The position numbers and the translations under genes were made by a program. 52,954 nucleotides of DNA, taken from positions 1-52,954 of the forward strand of contig NZ_JAAXKZ010000027.1 of the NCBI RefSeq assembly GCF_012911875.1, read 5' to 3'. How positions within the stretch are numbered: the stretch's first letter is position 1; every line of letters begins with the position of its first letter. Shown here one piece after another: positions 41,207-49,619 of the stretch. Origin of the DNA: Pseudonocardia bannensis (GTDB taxonomy: Bacteria > Actinomycetota > Actinomycetes > Mycobacteriales > Pseudonocardiaceae). Below the pieces are notes generated by a model. It was not told the DNA's origin. It saw nothing but the letters and a program-made list of their open reading frames with translations, and searched no databases.

Positions 41207-41892
41207 CAACGAGCTACCGACTGATGCCGCGGTGCGATCACATCGACGATCACCTGAACGGATGCTGTGATCCGGGCAGCCGCCTCGTGGTGCGCATCGA
41301 GGGACTTGCCCATCGGATCGGGGATGCTGTCCTCCTCGGCCGGGACGGGCGGCACGATGCCGCGACGGTCGCGGGCCGCGATCAGGACGGCGTGGGCGCG
41401 CTGGACCGGGTGCAGCGGCAGCGCCCCGGGGTCGACCCCCTCGACGAGGCGGGCGAACTCACGCACGGTGAACGCCGTCGCGAGCGCGGCGGGCTCCCGT
41501 TCCACCACCGCCGAGCGGTGGCGCCGGCTCGCGCACAGCACCAGATCGGCCGCGCGGATCATCGACGACCGCAGCTGCCGGGCCGTGAACCGCTCGGCGG
41601 CGGCGCCGTCGAGGCGCCAGGGCATCAGCTCGTCGCGGGTGTCCGGGTGCATCTGATGACCCACGACGGCCCGCAACCCGGCGCTGCGGATGTCGAAGTC
41701 GGCCGCGGCCCGCCCACCGAGCCGCCCGATCAGCAGGTGCCGGGTGAGGATCTCGGCGAAGGGCGACCGGCAGATGTTGCCGGTGCAGACGAACAGCAGG
41801 CGGAAATCGTCGTGGCCCAGCCGGTGGCGGCCCATGACCGTCATCTTCTCGGCCGGCGCGGCGTGGCGCGAGTGTTCGACAACTACGCTCAT
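41206..41892 (-). CDS. Low-molecular-weight protein-tyrosine phosphatase (Wzb-like)
   Basis: 228 residues from ATG 41892; the core starts about residue 28. The P-loop is LLFVCTGNICRSPFAE (Cys-x5-Arg) and the general acid is in IPDPMGKS. This is the normal cytoplasmic fold, with a short N-terminal addition. It removes phosphate from the tyrosine tails of BY-kinases, here the two downstream kinase fusions, and so completes the control loop for polymer length. It shares its stop with the LCP start (TGATG). Confidence 0.92.
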   Translation of the reverse strand: MSVVVEHSRHAAPAEKMTVMGRHRLGHDDFRLLFVCTGNICRSPFAEILTRHLLIGRLGGRAAADFDIRSAGLRAVVGHQMHPDTRDELMPWRLDGAAAERFTARQLRSSMIRAADLVLCASRRHRSAVVEREPAALATAFTVREFARLVEGVDPGALPLHPVQRAHAVLIAARDRRGIVPPVPAEEDSIPDPMGKSLDAHHEAAARITASVQVIVDVIAPRHQSVAR

Positions 41893-41978
41893 CGTGATCG
41901 TGTCCCCCGACACTGTCGACGTTCCCCCGGGTCTTCCCGAGGCTCTTGCGGTGGTGAGGTGCATGGGTCCGGTGCTGG

Positions 41979-43463
41979 TCAGCGGCCGCGGGCGCAGAAC
42001 ACCTCGGCGAAGGTTCGGATGACGATCTTGATGTCGAGCCAGAGCGACCAGTTCTCGATGTAGTAGTTGTCGAACCGGGCCCGATCGGCGATCGAGGTAT
42101 CCCCGCGCAGCCCGCTGACCTGGGCCAGGCCGGTGAGCCCGGCCTGCACCCGGTGGCGGTGGGCGTAGCGGTCGTACTCGGCCGAGAACAGGTCGACGAA
42201 GTGCGGGCGCTCCGGGCGGGGCCCGACCAGGGTCATGTCGCCGCGCAGGATGTTCCACAGCTGCGGCAGCTCATCCAGCGAGCTGCGGCGCAGGAACTTC
42301 CCGACCGGGCCGACCCGGTTGTCATTCGCGACCGACCAGTTGGTGGCCGACTCCGCCTCGTTCGCCGGGCGCATCGAGCGCAGCTTCAGGCAGTCGAACA
42401 GCTGCCCGTCACGACCCACCCGGGCCTGCCGGAAGATCACCCCGGGGCCGCCCTCGAGCCGCACCGCCAGCGCGCACACCGCCAGCAGCGGCGCCGCCAC
42501 CAGCAGCGCCACCCCGGCCACCGCGATGTCGAACCCGCGCTTGACCAGCCGGGCCGGGCCGCGCAGGGACGGGGTGCGGATGCGCATCACCGGGATCGAG
42601 CCGATGTGGTCGGCCATTCCGGTCTGGGTGTGGAAGTAGTGCAGGCGCGGTACCACGAGCAGATCGCACGGCCGGCAGGCCGGGGTCCGCACCACGTCGA
42701 GCAGGGCCCGTTCGGAGAAGTCGCCGTCGGCCACCAGCAGCACGTCCGCGCCGGTGCGGCGAACCACCGCGTCCAGGTCGGACAGGCCGCCCAGCTGCGG
42801 GACCACCGCCGCAGCGATGCAGTCGCTGCCGTCGTCGACGAACCCGGCCACCGCCAGCCCGTAGCGCGGGTGCCGGCCCAGGATCTGCGCCAGCTCCGCA
42901 GCCAGCGCCCCACCACCGATCAGCACCGTGCGGTGCGCGGTGATCCGCCGCCGCCGCCCCCACCCGATCAGCCGGGTGGTCAGCACCCGGCCCGCGAGCA
43001 CCAGCCCGATGGCGAGCGCCGCGTTGACCAGAAACCCGGCCACCGCGTCCTGCAGGTCGTGGCGCAGCGCGGTCACCGTGGCCACCAGCGCCGCCGCGGT
43101 CAACAGCTTGCCCAGCAGCCGGGGCAGCTCGTCCAGCACGCTCAGGTGCAACCGGGCCCGATACCGGCCCCCGCCGAACAACAGCAGCAGCGACACCACC
43201 GCCATCGCCACCACCGCCTTGGCCTGCCCGGTGTCCCACAGCAACGGCGCCAACAGCAGCGCCCCGTCCACCGGCAGCACCAGCATCCGCGCCCGCACCC
43301 GGCCCAACCGGCCCCGCACCCCGGCCCCGCGCACCGGCGTTTCCGTCGGGCGCACCGGAGCCGGAGCGGGCGCCTCGGCCATGTCGGGCACGCGCGGGGC
43401 GGGCAGCATGATGCGCCGGAGTACGGACCGGGACGCAGCTCGCGACGATTCGGTGGTGGTCAA
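41979..43463 (-). CDS. Polyprenyl-phosphate glycosyl-1-phosphate transferase (WcaJ/CpsE-type)
   Basis: 494 residues from TTG 43463, with GAGGAGA 8 bases upstream. The first ~60 residues are Pro/Arg-rich. Four or five N-terminal helices (about 60-180) and a CoA-binding-like central domain (TVLIGGGALAAELA) follow. The C-terminal catalytic domain has a membrane-associated segment (KRGFDIAVAGVALLVAAPLL), then FDCLKLRSM, RSSLDELPQLWN, RGDMTLVGPRPERPHF and GLTGLAQVSG. It starts synthesis by moving a sugar-1-phosphate to undecaprenyl phosphate. It is the first gene of the operon that ends at 37149. Confidence 0.94.
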   Translation of the reverse strand: MTTTESSRAASRSVLRRIMLPAPRVPDMAEAPAPAPVRPTETPVRGAGVRGRLGRVRARMLVLPVDGALLLAPLLWDTGQAKAVVAMAVVSLLLLFGGGRYRARLHLSVLDELPRLLGKLLTAAALVATVTALRHDLQDAVAGFLVNAALAIGLVLAGRVLTTRLIGWGRRRRITAHRTVLIGGGALAAELAQILGRHPRYGLAVAGFVDDGSDCIAAAVVPQLGGLSDLDAVVRRTGADVLLVADGDFSERALLDVVRTPACRPCDLLVVPRLHYFHTQTGMADHIGSIPVMRIRTPSLRGPARLVKRGFDIAVAGVALLVAAPLLAVCALAVRLEGGPGVIFRQARVGRDGQLFDCLKLRSMRPANEAESATNWSVANDNRVGPVGKFLRRSSLDELPQLWNILRGDMTLVGPRPERPHFVDLFSAEYDRYAHRHRVQAGLTGLAQVSGLRGDTSIADRARFDNYYIENWSLWLDIKIVIRTFAEVFCARGR

Positions 43464-43931
43464 GAGAATCTCCTCATACCCGGCAGATCCAGCAGCACGA
43501 TCAACCGGTCTTTCGCCTGCCTGGTCTGCTCCGTTTCAGCCTTCTACGCCTTCTTGCCGGACTTCATCAAGATTGGGTACGTCGATCAAAAGATGGCGCC
43601 GCGGCACCTCTGAGCAGCCGGAACGCCGCTCCTGCCGGTCAGCCGCTTTTGCGTGACGTGGGCCACGAACGGAGCGGCAGGATCGTCACGGGTAATTGGT
43701 CCGCACCCCGCACGCCATCCGAATCGCGAATCTTGATTCGGCAAGCAACTTGTGGGTTATTCGGTTCCGTATGAATTCGCCGGAGGTCCGCCCGAGCGGC
43801 CCACAAGGTTCACGTTCGTGCCGTTCGAGGCCGTTGTCGCGACCGCGGACCGGGGTCGATCGGAGGGAGCGCGGCGGCGGGACTCTGTCGGGGCTCTTCC
43901 CTGGACGGGTGGACCTCCCTATCCTCCGTCC
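43464..43931. promoter_or_regulatory. Divergent control region of the polysaccharide operon and VOC gene
   Basis: About 470 bp without a convincing gene. It must contain the promoter of the sugar-transferase operon (leftward) and of the VOC gene (rightward). The part 43505-43590 and 43690-43780 is relatively AT-rich. CCGAATC (43719-43725) and GATTCGG (43735-43741) form a perfect 7-bp inverted repeat with a 9-base spacer, a possible operator. I could not fix promoter boxes. Confidence 0.4.
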
Positions 43932-44390
43932 ATGCTGCTGGACGGTGTGAACCACGTCGGCGTACTCACCCAGGACACCGACCGGCTGCATGCGTTCTAC
44001 CGCGAGGTCTTCGACGCGACCGTGGCCCAGGACATCCAGCAGCCGGGGATGCGATTCTCGATCGTCGACATCGGGCCGGGCAGGGAACTGAACGTGTTCC
44101 AGGTCGACGGCAACACCGAGGCCGACCGGCAGGTCCCGATGTTCGGCCGGGGGCGCCTCGACCACCTCGGCCTGCAGGCGGCCTCGCTCGCGGCGTTCGA
44201 GGAGATCCGGCGCAGGCTCATCGCGCGGGGGTCGGCCGACGAGTTCGTCACGGACTTCGGGCCGGTACTCAGCCTGTTCTTCCGCGACCCGGACGGCCTC
44301 GAGGCCGAGGTCTGCGTCGCCAACCCCGACGCGCAGCCCGGCGTGTTCAACCCGCCGGGCACCCCGGCCGCGCGGTTCACCGGCCGCTGA
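43932..44390 (+). CDS. VOC (glyoxalase/bleomycin-resistance) family protein
   Basis: 152 residues from ATG 43932. Two beta-alpha-beta-beta-beta modules are visible: LLDGVNHVGVLTQDTDR with FYREVFDA, then GRLDHLGLQA with FFRDPDGLEAEV. Metal-ligand candidates are His in NHVGV, Glu in GRELNVF, His in LDHLGL and Glu in LEAEV, so the metal site is probably complete. Function could be lyase, dioxygenase or ligand binding; the family does not tell. It stands alone, converging with the gene at 44430. Confidence 0.87.
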   Translation: MLLDGVNHVGVLTQDTDRLHAFYREVFDATVAQDIQQPGMRFSIVDIGPGRELNVFQVDGNTEADRQVPMFGRGRLDHLGLQAASLAAFEEIRRRLIARGSADEFVTDFGPVLSLFFRDPDGLEAEVCVANPDAQPGVFNPPGTPAARFTGR

Positions 44391-44429
44391 GGTCGGAACG
44401 CGCCGGCCCGGGTCCGCCGTCGCGTAGCC

Positions 44430-45377
44430 CTACCTGCGAGGTCGGGCGGCCCAGAACTTCGCCAGCGAGGTGGCGATGGGGTCGATCACGGCGCGGTCGT
44501 GCCAGTACCACAGGTGGGCGAGCGGGTTGTTCCGCAGCGGCAGCGGTCCGACGTCGATGACCCGGTCCTTGACCCGCTCGGCGTACCTGCCACCCAGCGG
44601 CTGCAGCGGGTACCCGACGACGTCCTCGCGGTAGAGGATGTTGGTCCAGCCCAGCTCCGGATGTCGCAGGGGGAACCCGGGCGCCGGAACGGGGATCGGC
44701 TCCCCGAGATCCTGGGACTCCGGGTAGCTCGCTGCCCACACCGCCATCGGGCAGCCCAGGGTGTAGAGGAACCCGAGCGTCTCGCCCCGCTGCAGGGCCG
44801 TCCCGTCCTCGCCGGGCTCCCTGCGCAGGTTGTCGAAGTGGTTGGTGGCGATCACCGTGCCCAGGCTGTGGGCGATGACGCACAGCGTCGCGTCCGGCCC
44901 GGCCTCGGTCGCCAGCTCGCCGAGCGCTTCGGACACGCTGTCGTGGACTTCCCGGTAAACGTCGTCGCCGCCGACCCTCTGGTAGGAGACCGCGTCACCG
45001 AGCAGGTGGAGGACGAACCAGCGCAGCGCCGGGTACTGCAGCCCCGACTCGCCGAGCGGGAACGGCCACACGGTGCGGGCCACCAGCTTGAGCAGGGCCG
45101 GCCAGGACCCGGCGTTGACCTGCTTGACCAGGTCGGTCATCTGCTGGGAGAACGCCGTCGCCTCGCCGCCGCCGAGGCAGCGCCGGAACAGCTCCTCCTG
45201 CCGCCGGTGCAGAGCCGCTCCCCAGAGCGCCGCCCTCATCACGAGCACGTCCTCCGCGGGCACACCGGCGATCGCGGTGAATCTTCGGCTCAGCAGCTGC
45301 ATCGGCTGAACCGCGAGCTCGCCGTCGTCGATCTCGACCCCGTGGACGAACAGGACGGCGATCCTCTCTCGACCCAT
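44430..45377 (-). CDS. Alpha/beta-hydrolase-like protein of unknown function
   Basis: 315 residues from ATG 45377. It starts with a strand and oxyanion-type motif (IAVLFVHGVEIDDGE), and the likely nucleophile elbow is CVIAHSLGTVIA (about residue 147). An acidic/His partner pair is less clear; His in YWHDRAV near the C-terminus is a candidate. There is no signal peptide. Similar actinobacterial proteins are annotated only as lipase-like hydrolases. It is divergent from the SRPBCC gene, and the inverted repeat between them may serve both. Confidence 0.68.
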   Translation of the reverse strand: MGRERIAVLFVHGVEIDDGELAVQPMQLLSRRFTAIAGVPAEDVLVMRAALWGAALHRRQEELFRRCLGGGEATAFSQQMTDLVKQVNAGSWPALLKLVARTVWPFPLGESGLQYPALRWFVLHLLGDAVSYQRVGGDDVYREVHDSVSEALGELATEAGPDATLCVIAHSLGTVIATNHFDNLRREPGEDGTALQRGETLGFLYTLGCPMAVWAASYPESQDLGEPIPVPAPGFPLRHPELGWTNILYREDVVGYPLQPLGGRYAERVKDRVIDVGPLPLRNNPLAHLWYWHDRAVIDPIATSLAKFWAARPRR

Positions 45378-45470
45378 CGGGGCACTCCCGCGGTAGACGC
45401 TGTTGCTGTGATGGTGAGGCAGTGCCCGGCCCGGGGGGGCGGGAAACAGCACGACGTGCGCCCGGCGGCA

Positions 45471-45512
45471 CACCGACAACTCTGACAGTCTTGACGATAA
45501 AAGTTGTCGGTG
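45471..45512. promoter_or_regulatory. Inverted repeat operator candidate between two divergent genes
   Basis: CACCGACAACT (45471-45481) and AGTTGTCGGTG (45502-45512) are perfect 11-bp arms with a 20-base spacer. The right arm ends 40 bp before the SRPBCC start. The length and symmetry suit a dimeric repressor or DNA looping. It contains TTGACG (45491-45496), a possible -35 box, so binding would block transcription. Confidence 0.5.
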
Positions 45513-45552
45513 ACAGGGTGGCCGTCGTAGCCGGAACCGAAGGAGCGCGGAG

Positions 45553-46257
45553 ATGAGCCGGGAATTCGAGATCCGCAAGGAAGTCACCCTCGAGGCGACC
45601 CCCGAGCAGGTGTGGGAGGCGATCGCGACCGGGCCGGGACTCGCAGCGTGGTTCATGGCGATCGAGGCGCCCGACCGCGCGCAGGCCGACGCCTGGGATC
45701 CGTCCAAGCACCTCGTGACCCGGACCCCCGAGGCCGAGGACGGCACGACGCATGCGTTCGAGTACCTCATCGAGGCACGCGAGGGCGGCAGCAGCGTGCT
45801 CCGCTTCGTGCACAGCGGAATCCTCGGCGACGACTGGAGCGCCGAGTACGAGGACATGACGAGCCACGGCTGGGACATGTACCTGCACACGCTGACCGAG
45901 TACCTCAAGCACTTCCCCGGCCGGCCCGCCACCTACATCGAGGCCGAGGGCCCGCAGGCGTCGGCGCAGGCGAGCGCGTGGCCGGGCGTCCTCGAGGGGC
46001 TCGGGCTGAGCCGTGCCCCCACCCAGGGCGAGCAGGTGCGGCTCACCCCGGCCGGGCTCGCGCCGATCGAGGGCGTCGTGGACTACGTCGGGCCGTCGTT
46101 CCTCGGGGTCCGCACCGCCGACGCGCTCCTCCGGTTCCACGGCCGGGCGGCACTGGGGATGGCCGTGGCCGTCGGGCACCACGTCTACTCCGACGACGTG
46201 GACCAGGCGGCCGGCGAGCAGGCCTGGAAGTCCTGGCTCGAGGGGCTGTTCGCCTAG
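45553..46257 (+). CDS. SRPBCC (AHSA1-type) protein
   Basis: 234 residues, with AAGGAG six bases before the ATG. The first ~145 residues are the START-like hydrophobic-cavity fold: FEIRKEVTLEATPEQVWEAI, GLAAWFM, HGWDMYLHTLTEYL. The C-terminal ~85 residues (from about 150) are a second unit of unknown type, ending in AWKSWLEGLFA. In many genomes such genes follow an ArsR-type repressor gene; none is next to this one. It may bind or transform small hydrophobic molecules. It converges with the next gene. Confidence 0.85.
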   Translation: MSREFEIRKEVTLEATPEQVWEAIATGPGLAAWFMAIEAPDRAQADAWDPSKHLVTRTPEAEDGTTHAFEYLIEAREGGSSVLRFVHSGILGDDWSAEYEDMTSHGWDMYLHTLTEYLKHFPGRPATYIEAEGPQASAQASAWPGVLEGLGLSRAPTQGEQVRLTPAGLAPIEGVVDYVGPSFLGVRTADALLRFHGRAALGMAVAVGHHVYSDDVDQAAGEQAWKSWLEGLFA

Positions 46258-46273
46258 ATCGATCAGGCGCCCG

Positions 46274-47110
46274 TCAGCCCGCGAGGAACTCGAGCAGCGC
46301 GGCGTTGAACCGGTCCGCGTGCGTGACGTTGAGCCCGTGCGGCCCCCCTTCGACGACGACCACCGAGCTGCCGTCGATGGCCTCGTGCGCCCGCTTGCCG
46401 CTGACCTCGAACGGCACGATCACGTCGGAGTCGCCGTGGATGATCAGCGTCGGGATCTTGACGGATTTCAGGTTGTCCCGGAAGTCGGTGCGCCCGAACG
46501 CGCTGATGCAGTCGAGCGTGCCCTTCGGCGAGGCGAACGCGGCGATGTCGCGGTTGTAGATGCGCTGTGGCTCGCTGACCAGGTCGGTCCGGTCACCGGT
46601 GGCGAAGAAGGTGGTGGTGAAGCCGTCGAGGAACGCGATGCGGTCGCCCTTCACGCCGTCCTCGAACTCGGCGATCGTCGCGTCGTCGAGGGCCCCCTCG
46701 GGGTTGTCGTCGGACTTGTAGAGATAGGGCGGGACGGCGGCGGCCAGCACGGCACGCCCCACCCGGTCGGTGCCGTGGGTGGCGATGTAGCGGACCACCT
46801 CGCCGCCACCCATGGAGAAGCCGACGAGCGTCGCGTCGCGCAGATCGAGGTGGATCAGGAGCTTGTGCAGGTCGCCGGCGAAGGTGTCGTAGTCGTAGCC
46901 ACTCCAGGGCTGCGACGACTTGCCGAAACCGCGGCGGTCGTAGGTCACGACCCGGTAGCCCGCATCCACGAGGGCCGGCACCTGCTTCTCCCACGACCGG
47001 CCGCTGAGCGGCCAACCGTGGATCAGCACGACCGGCCGGCCCTCCCCGTGGTCCTCGAAGTAGATCTCGACCGGGTGGTCGTTCTCGACATCGACGTTCA
47101 GGTACGGCAT
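46274..47110 (-). CDS. Alpha/beta hydrolase, non-heme chloroperoxidase/esterase type
   Basis: 278 residues from ATG 47110, behind GGAGGAGACC. HGWPLSGRSW (oxyanion loop), GFSMGGGEVVRY (nucleophile Ser), IHGDSDVIVPF (Asp) and GGPHGLNVTHADR (His) match the cofactor-free perhydrolase group almost motif by motif. These cytosolic enzymes hydrolyse esters and can form peracids. The upstream 84 codons that stay open in frame are not conserved and cover the control region. It is followed, converging, by the SRPBCC gene at 17 bp. Confidence 0.93.
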   Translation of the reverse strand: MPYLNVDVENDHPVEIYFEDHGEGRPVVLIHGWPLSGRSWEKQVPALVDAGYRVVTYDRRGFGKSSQPWSGYDYDTFAGDLHKLLIHLDLRDATLVGFSMGGGEVVRYIATHGTDRVGRAVLAAAVPPYLYKSDDNPEGALDDATIAEFEDGVKGDRIAFLDGFTTTFFATGDRTDLVSEPQRIYNRDIAAFASPKGTLDCISAFGRTDFRDNLKSVKIPTLIIHGDSDVIVPFEVSGKRAHEAIDGSSVVVVEGGPHGLNVTHADRFNAALLEFLAG

Positions 47111-47215
47111 GGCGGTCTCCTCCCGATCGCGGAACGCAGGGCAGGTGCCTGAAAGCGAGCAGTCCATCGCATGCCCGCTCGGTCCGCGTGTCAACCGCCA
47201 CGGAAAGGAACTGCG

Positions 47216-47569
47216 TCAGGCCGGCGCCCGGCCGTCGTCGAACGCGGCCCGCAACCGCTTCGGCGCCTTCTGCCGCCAGGCGTCCTCGATCAACTCGACG
47301 AGCTGGTCACGGCTGATCTTCGTCAGGTCGACGAGAATCGCGCCGTACCCGTCGTAGTGCGGAGTCGTGTAGAACGCCGGATCGCCCGACGCCAGCAACG
47401 CCGCCTTCTCGTCGAGCTGACACATCAGCACCAGGCCGCCTTCGGCCTCCGTACGCAGTCGGGCGAACCCCTTCCCGCGCACCCTCAGCGAGGGCGTCCG
47501 GTAGGACGTCGACTCCTCGACCTCCGGAAGGGCCGTCGCGATCGCCACCACGTCATCCCACGTCGGCAT
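47216..47569 (-). CDS. MmcQ/YjbR family protein
   Basis: 117 residues, the usual family size. It starts TWDDVVAIATALPEVEEST and has YRTPSLRVRGKGFARLR, then DPAFYTTPHYDGYGAILVDL and ISRDQLVELIEDAWRQKAPKRL, all typical. The fold resembles a DNA-binding-like domain, but the family role is unknown. It is a single gene 105 bp upstream of the perhydrolase on the same strand. Confidence 0.92.
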   Translation of the reverse strand: MPTWDDVVAIATALPEVEESTSYRTPSLRVRGKGFARLRTEAEGGLVLMCQLDEKAALLASGDPAFYTTPHYDGYGAILVDLTKISRDQLVELIEDAWRQKAPKRLRAAFDDGRAPA

Positions 47570-47664
47570 GGCGACATCCTCGCGGCCTCGGGCACCGGGT
47601 GTCTTGGAGAAAGCGGACCAACCTGGCCGATTGGACCGGCCGCACCGGCGGGTAATCGGGGAAG

Positions 47665-48252
47665 GTGAACGCGCACCGGTGGTTGCAGTCGACGGAGTCC
47701 CTGTCCCAGCTCGACCGTCCCGCGGGAGCGGTGCAGGACCGGTTGCGCCGCCTGCTGTCGCGCAGCCGGCTCGACGGGTTGCTGCGAGGGGACTGGCTCG
47801 GTCATCCCGTCCATCCGGCGCTGGTCACCGTGCCGATCGGCGCCTGGTCGTGCTCGACGGTGTTCGACTGCATCCCCGGCCAGCAGGACACCGCCCGGCG
47901 GCTGATCGCCCTCGGCCTCGCGGCCACCCCGCCGGCCGTCCTCACCGGGCTCGCCGACTGGAGCGAGCTCGACGGCCCGCAGCGCCGGGTCGGCGTCGTC
48001 CACGCGGCGGCCAACCTCGTCGCCTCGAGCTGCTTCCTCACGTCCTACCGGCGGCGCGCCCGCGGCCGCGTCGCGGCGGGGAAGGCGTGGAGCCTGATCG
48101 GGCTACTGGCCGTCTCCGCCGGCGGTGCGCTGGGCGGGCATCTGTCCTACGCGCTGGGAGCCGGCGTGTACCGGTGGCAACACGGGACGGAACCCACCCG
48201 GAGCCCGGGGGGACGGCCACTCCCTCCAGGGAACTCTGGCGCAACACGATGA
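47665..48252 (+). CDS. DUF2231 membrane protein
   Basis: 195 residues from a GTG at 47665. After a soluble N-terminus (about 45 residues, LQSTESLSQLDRPAG) comes the family signature DWLGHPVHPALVTVPIGAW, followed by four membrane helices to about residue 165 with conserved TGLADW and LSYALGAGVY. The His pair in HPVHP suggests metal or heme binding, but the role is not known. The short C-tail is Pro/Gly-rich. About 200 bp of sequence without a gene follow. Confidence 0.83.
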   Translation: MNAHRWLQSTESLSQLDRPAGAVQDRLRRLLSRSRLDGLLRGDWLGHPVHPALVTVPIGAWSCSTVFDCIPGQQDTARRLIALGLAATPPAVLTGLADWSELDGPQRRVGVVHAAANLVASSCFLTSYRRRARGRVAAGKAWSLIGLLAVSAGGALGGHLSYALGAGVYRWQHGTEPTRSPGGRPLPPGNSGATR

Positions 48253-48451
48253 GAGCACCACGTCACGGGGCAGATCGACGAGTCGGCGTCCGATGTTGCC
48301 GGGATGTTCTCCGTGCTGACCGGGGCCGATTTCCTGCACCTGGCGTACGCGAGGGCCCAGCAGGCCGCCGGCTGACGCAGCGGCACCGGACCGTCCCTCG
48401 CCTCCGTGGCCAGGGCGTGCCGAGCTGCCGAAACCGGAACACACTGCCGCC

Positions 48452-48634
48452 ATGCCCTCTCTGACCGCCGACGCCGTCGTGATCGGGGGCGGACACAACG
48501 GGCTGGTGGCGGCCGCGGTGCTCGCCGACGCCGGCTGGGACGTCTGCCTCCTGGAGTCCGCCGACACGGTGGGCGGCGCGATCCGCTCGGCGGAGCTGCA
48601 CCCGGGCTTGACGACGGACCTCGACCACCCCCGC
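48452..48634 (+). pseudogene. FAD-dependent oxidoreductase (phytoene desaturase-like), N-terminal remnant
   Basis: ATG 48452 starts a normal dinucleotide-binding motif (ADAVVIGGGHNGLVAAAVLA), followed by LLESADTVGGAIRSAELHPG and LTTDL. The reference-like sequence stops there (about 48630). Family members continue for over 450 residues, but here unrelated sequence follows for about 50 bp and then a headless SDR. The piece has good codon use and was probably a working gene before a deletion. Confidence 0.75.
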
Positions 48635-48684
48635 GAGGGTAGGCCGGGCCGGTTCGACTCGCCCGCCGTGGGTACGCGGGGCCA

Positions 48685-49542
48685 ATGCGGAACGCGGAAT
48701 CACTGGCCCAGGCGGCGGCCGACTGCGCGGAGCGCGGGAGCCGGGCGCTCATCGCACCCGCCGACGTCACCGACCCCGAAGCAGTCGAGGATGCCGCCCG
48801 GCGCACCGTGGACCGCTTCGGCCGGATCGACGCCTGGGTCAACGCCGCCTCGGTCATGGCGTTCGGTTCGTTCCTCGACGTCCCGCTCGACGACGTGCGG
48901 CGGGTGCTGGACGTGAACGTGATGGGCTACGTGCACGGCTGCCGTGCCGCGCTGCCGCGGATGATCGAGCGGGACCGCGGCGTGATCGTCAACGTCTCGT
49001 CGATCCTCGGGGTGGTCGCCGCGCCGTTCGTCTCGTCCTACGCGATGTCGAAGTTCGCGGTCCGGGGGCTGGGGGTGAGCCTGCGCCAGGAGCTGCGGCT
49101 GGCGGGCATCCGCGGGGTCGAGGTGTGCACGGTGCTGCCCGCCGCCATCGACACCCCCATCTGGGAGAACGCCGCCAACCACTCCGGCCGCCGGGCGCGC
49201 GCGCTGCCGCCGGTCTACACCCCCGAACGGGTCGCCCGGATCATCGTCAACCAGATCCGGGTGCCGCGCCGCGAGGTCGTCGCCGGCGGGCTGCTGGGCC
49301 GGGCGTTCCTGCTGCACCACAAGGTGCTGCCCGGTCCCGCTGAGCGCGTGCTGGCCGAGGAGATGGACCGGTTGGGCCTGTCGCGCACCGAGCCCGCCCC
49401 GGACAGCACCGGCAACCTCTACCGGCCCACGCCCGGGCCCGGTCGGATCCACGGGGGCTGGCAGGGGAGACGCCGGGAGCGGCGGCGCCGCGCCGCCGGG
49501 CTCGCCGCGGCGGCGGGCGTCACCGCCGCCGCCCGCCGGTGA
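48685..49542 (+). pseudogene. Short-chain dehydrogenase/reductase lacking its N-terminal cofactor motif
   Basis: 285 residues from ATG 48685. It begins in the middle of the Rossmann fold (RNAESLAQAAADCAERGSR, then PADVTDPEAVE). Catalytic features are present: the Asn region DVNVMGYVHG, Ser in NVSSILG, and YAMSK. But the first ~30-35 residues with TGxxxGIG are absent upstream in any frame. The C-terminal ~120 residues include the extension of a group that ends in a basic tail. Without the glycine loop, NAD(P) binding should fail, so I treat it as a deletion product. Translation from the ATG is possible. Confidence 0.7.
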
Positions 49543-49619
49543 CGCCGGCCCCGGCCGGTGGGCCGGGACGCGCGGTCACGTCATGACCACGGGCAGGCCC
49601 GCTCGGCGACCGGACGGGC

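Noticed and set aside
40904..41209. 101-codon frame as an independent gene
   Set aside because: Its first half is the membrane anchor of the LCP protein; the second half is meaningless sequence after the frameshift.
43620..43680. Overlapping partial inverted repeats (GCCGCTCC/GGAGCGGC) as a terminator
   Set aside because: Arms are only 8 bp with competing pairings and it is far from a gene end; not convincing enough to list.
48253..48451. Possible short gene between DUF2231 gene and oxidoreductase remnant
   Set aside because: Short frames only, no start with a ribosome-binding site and no family resemblance.
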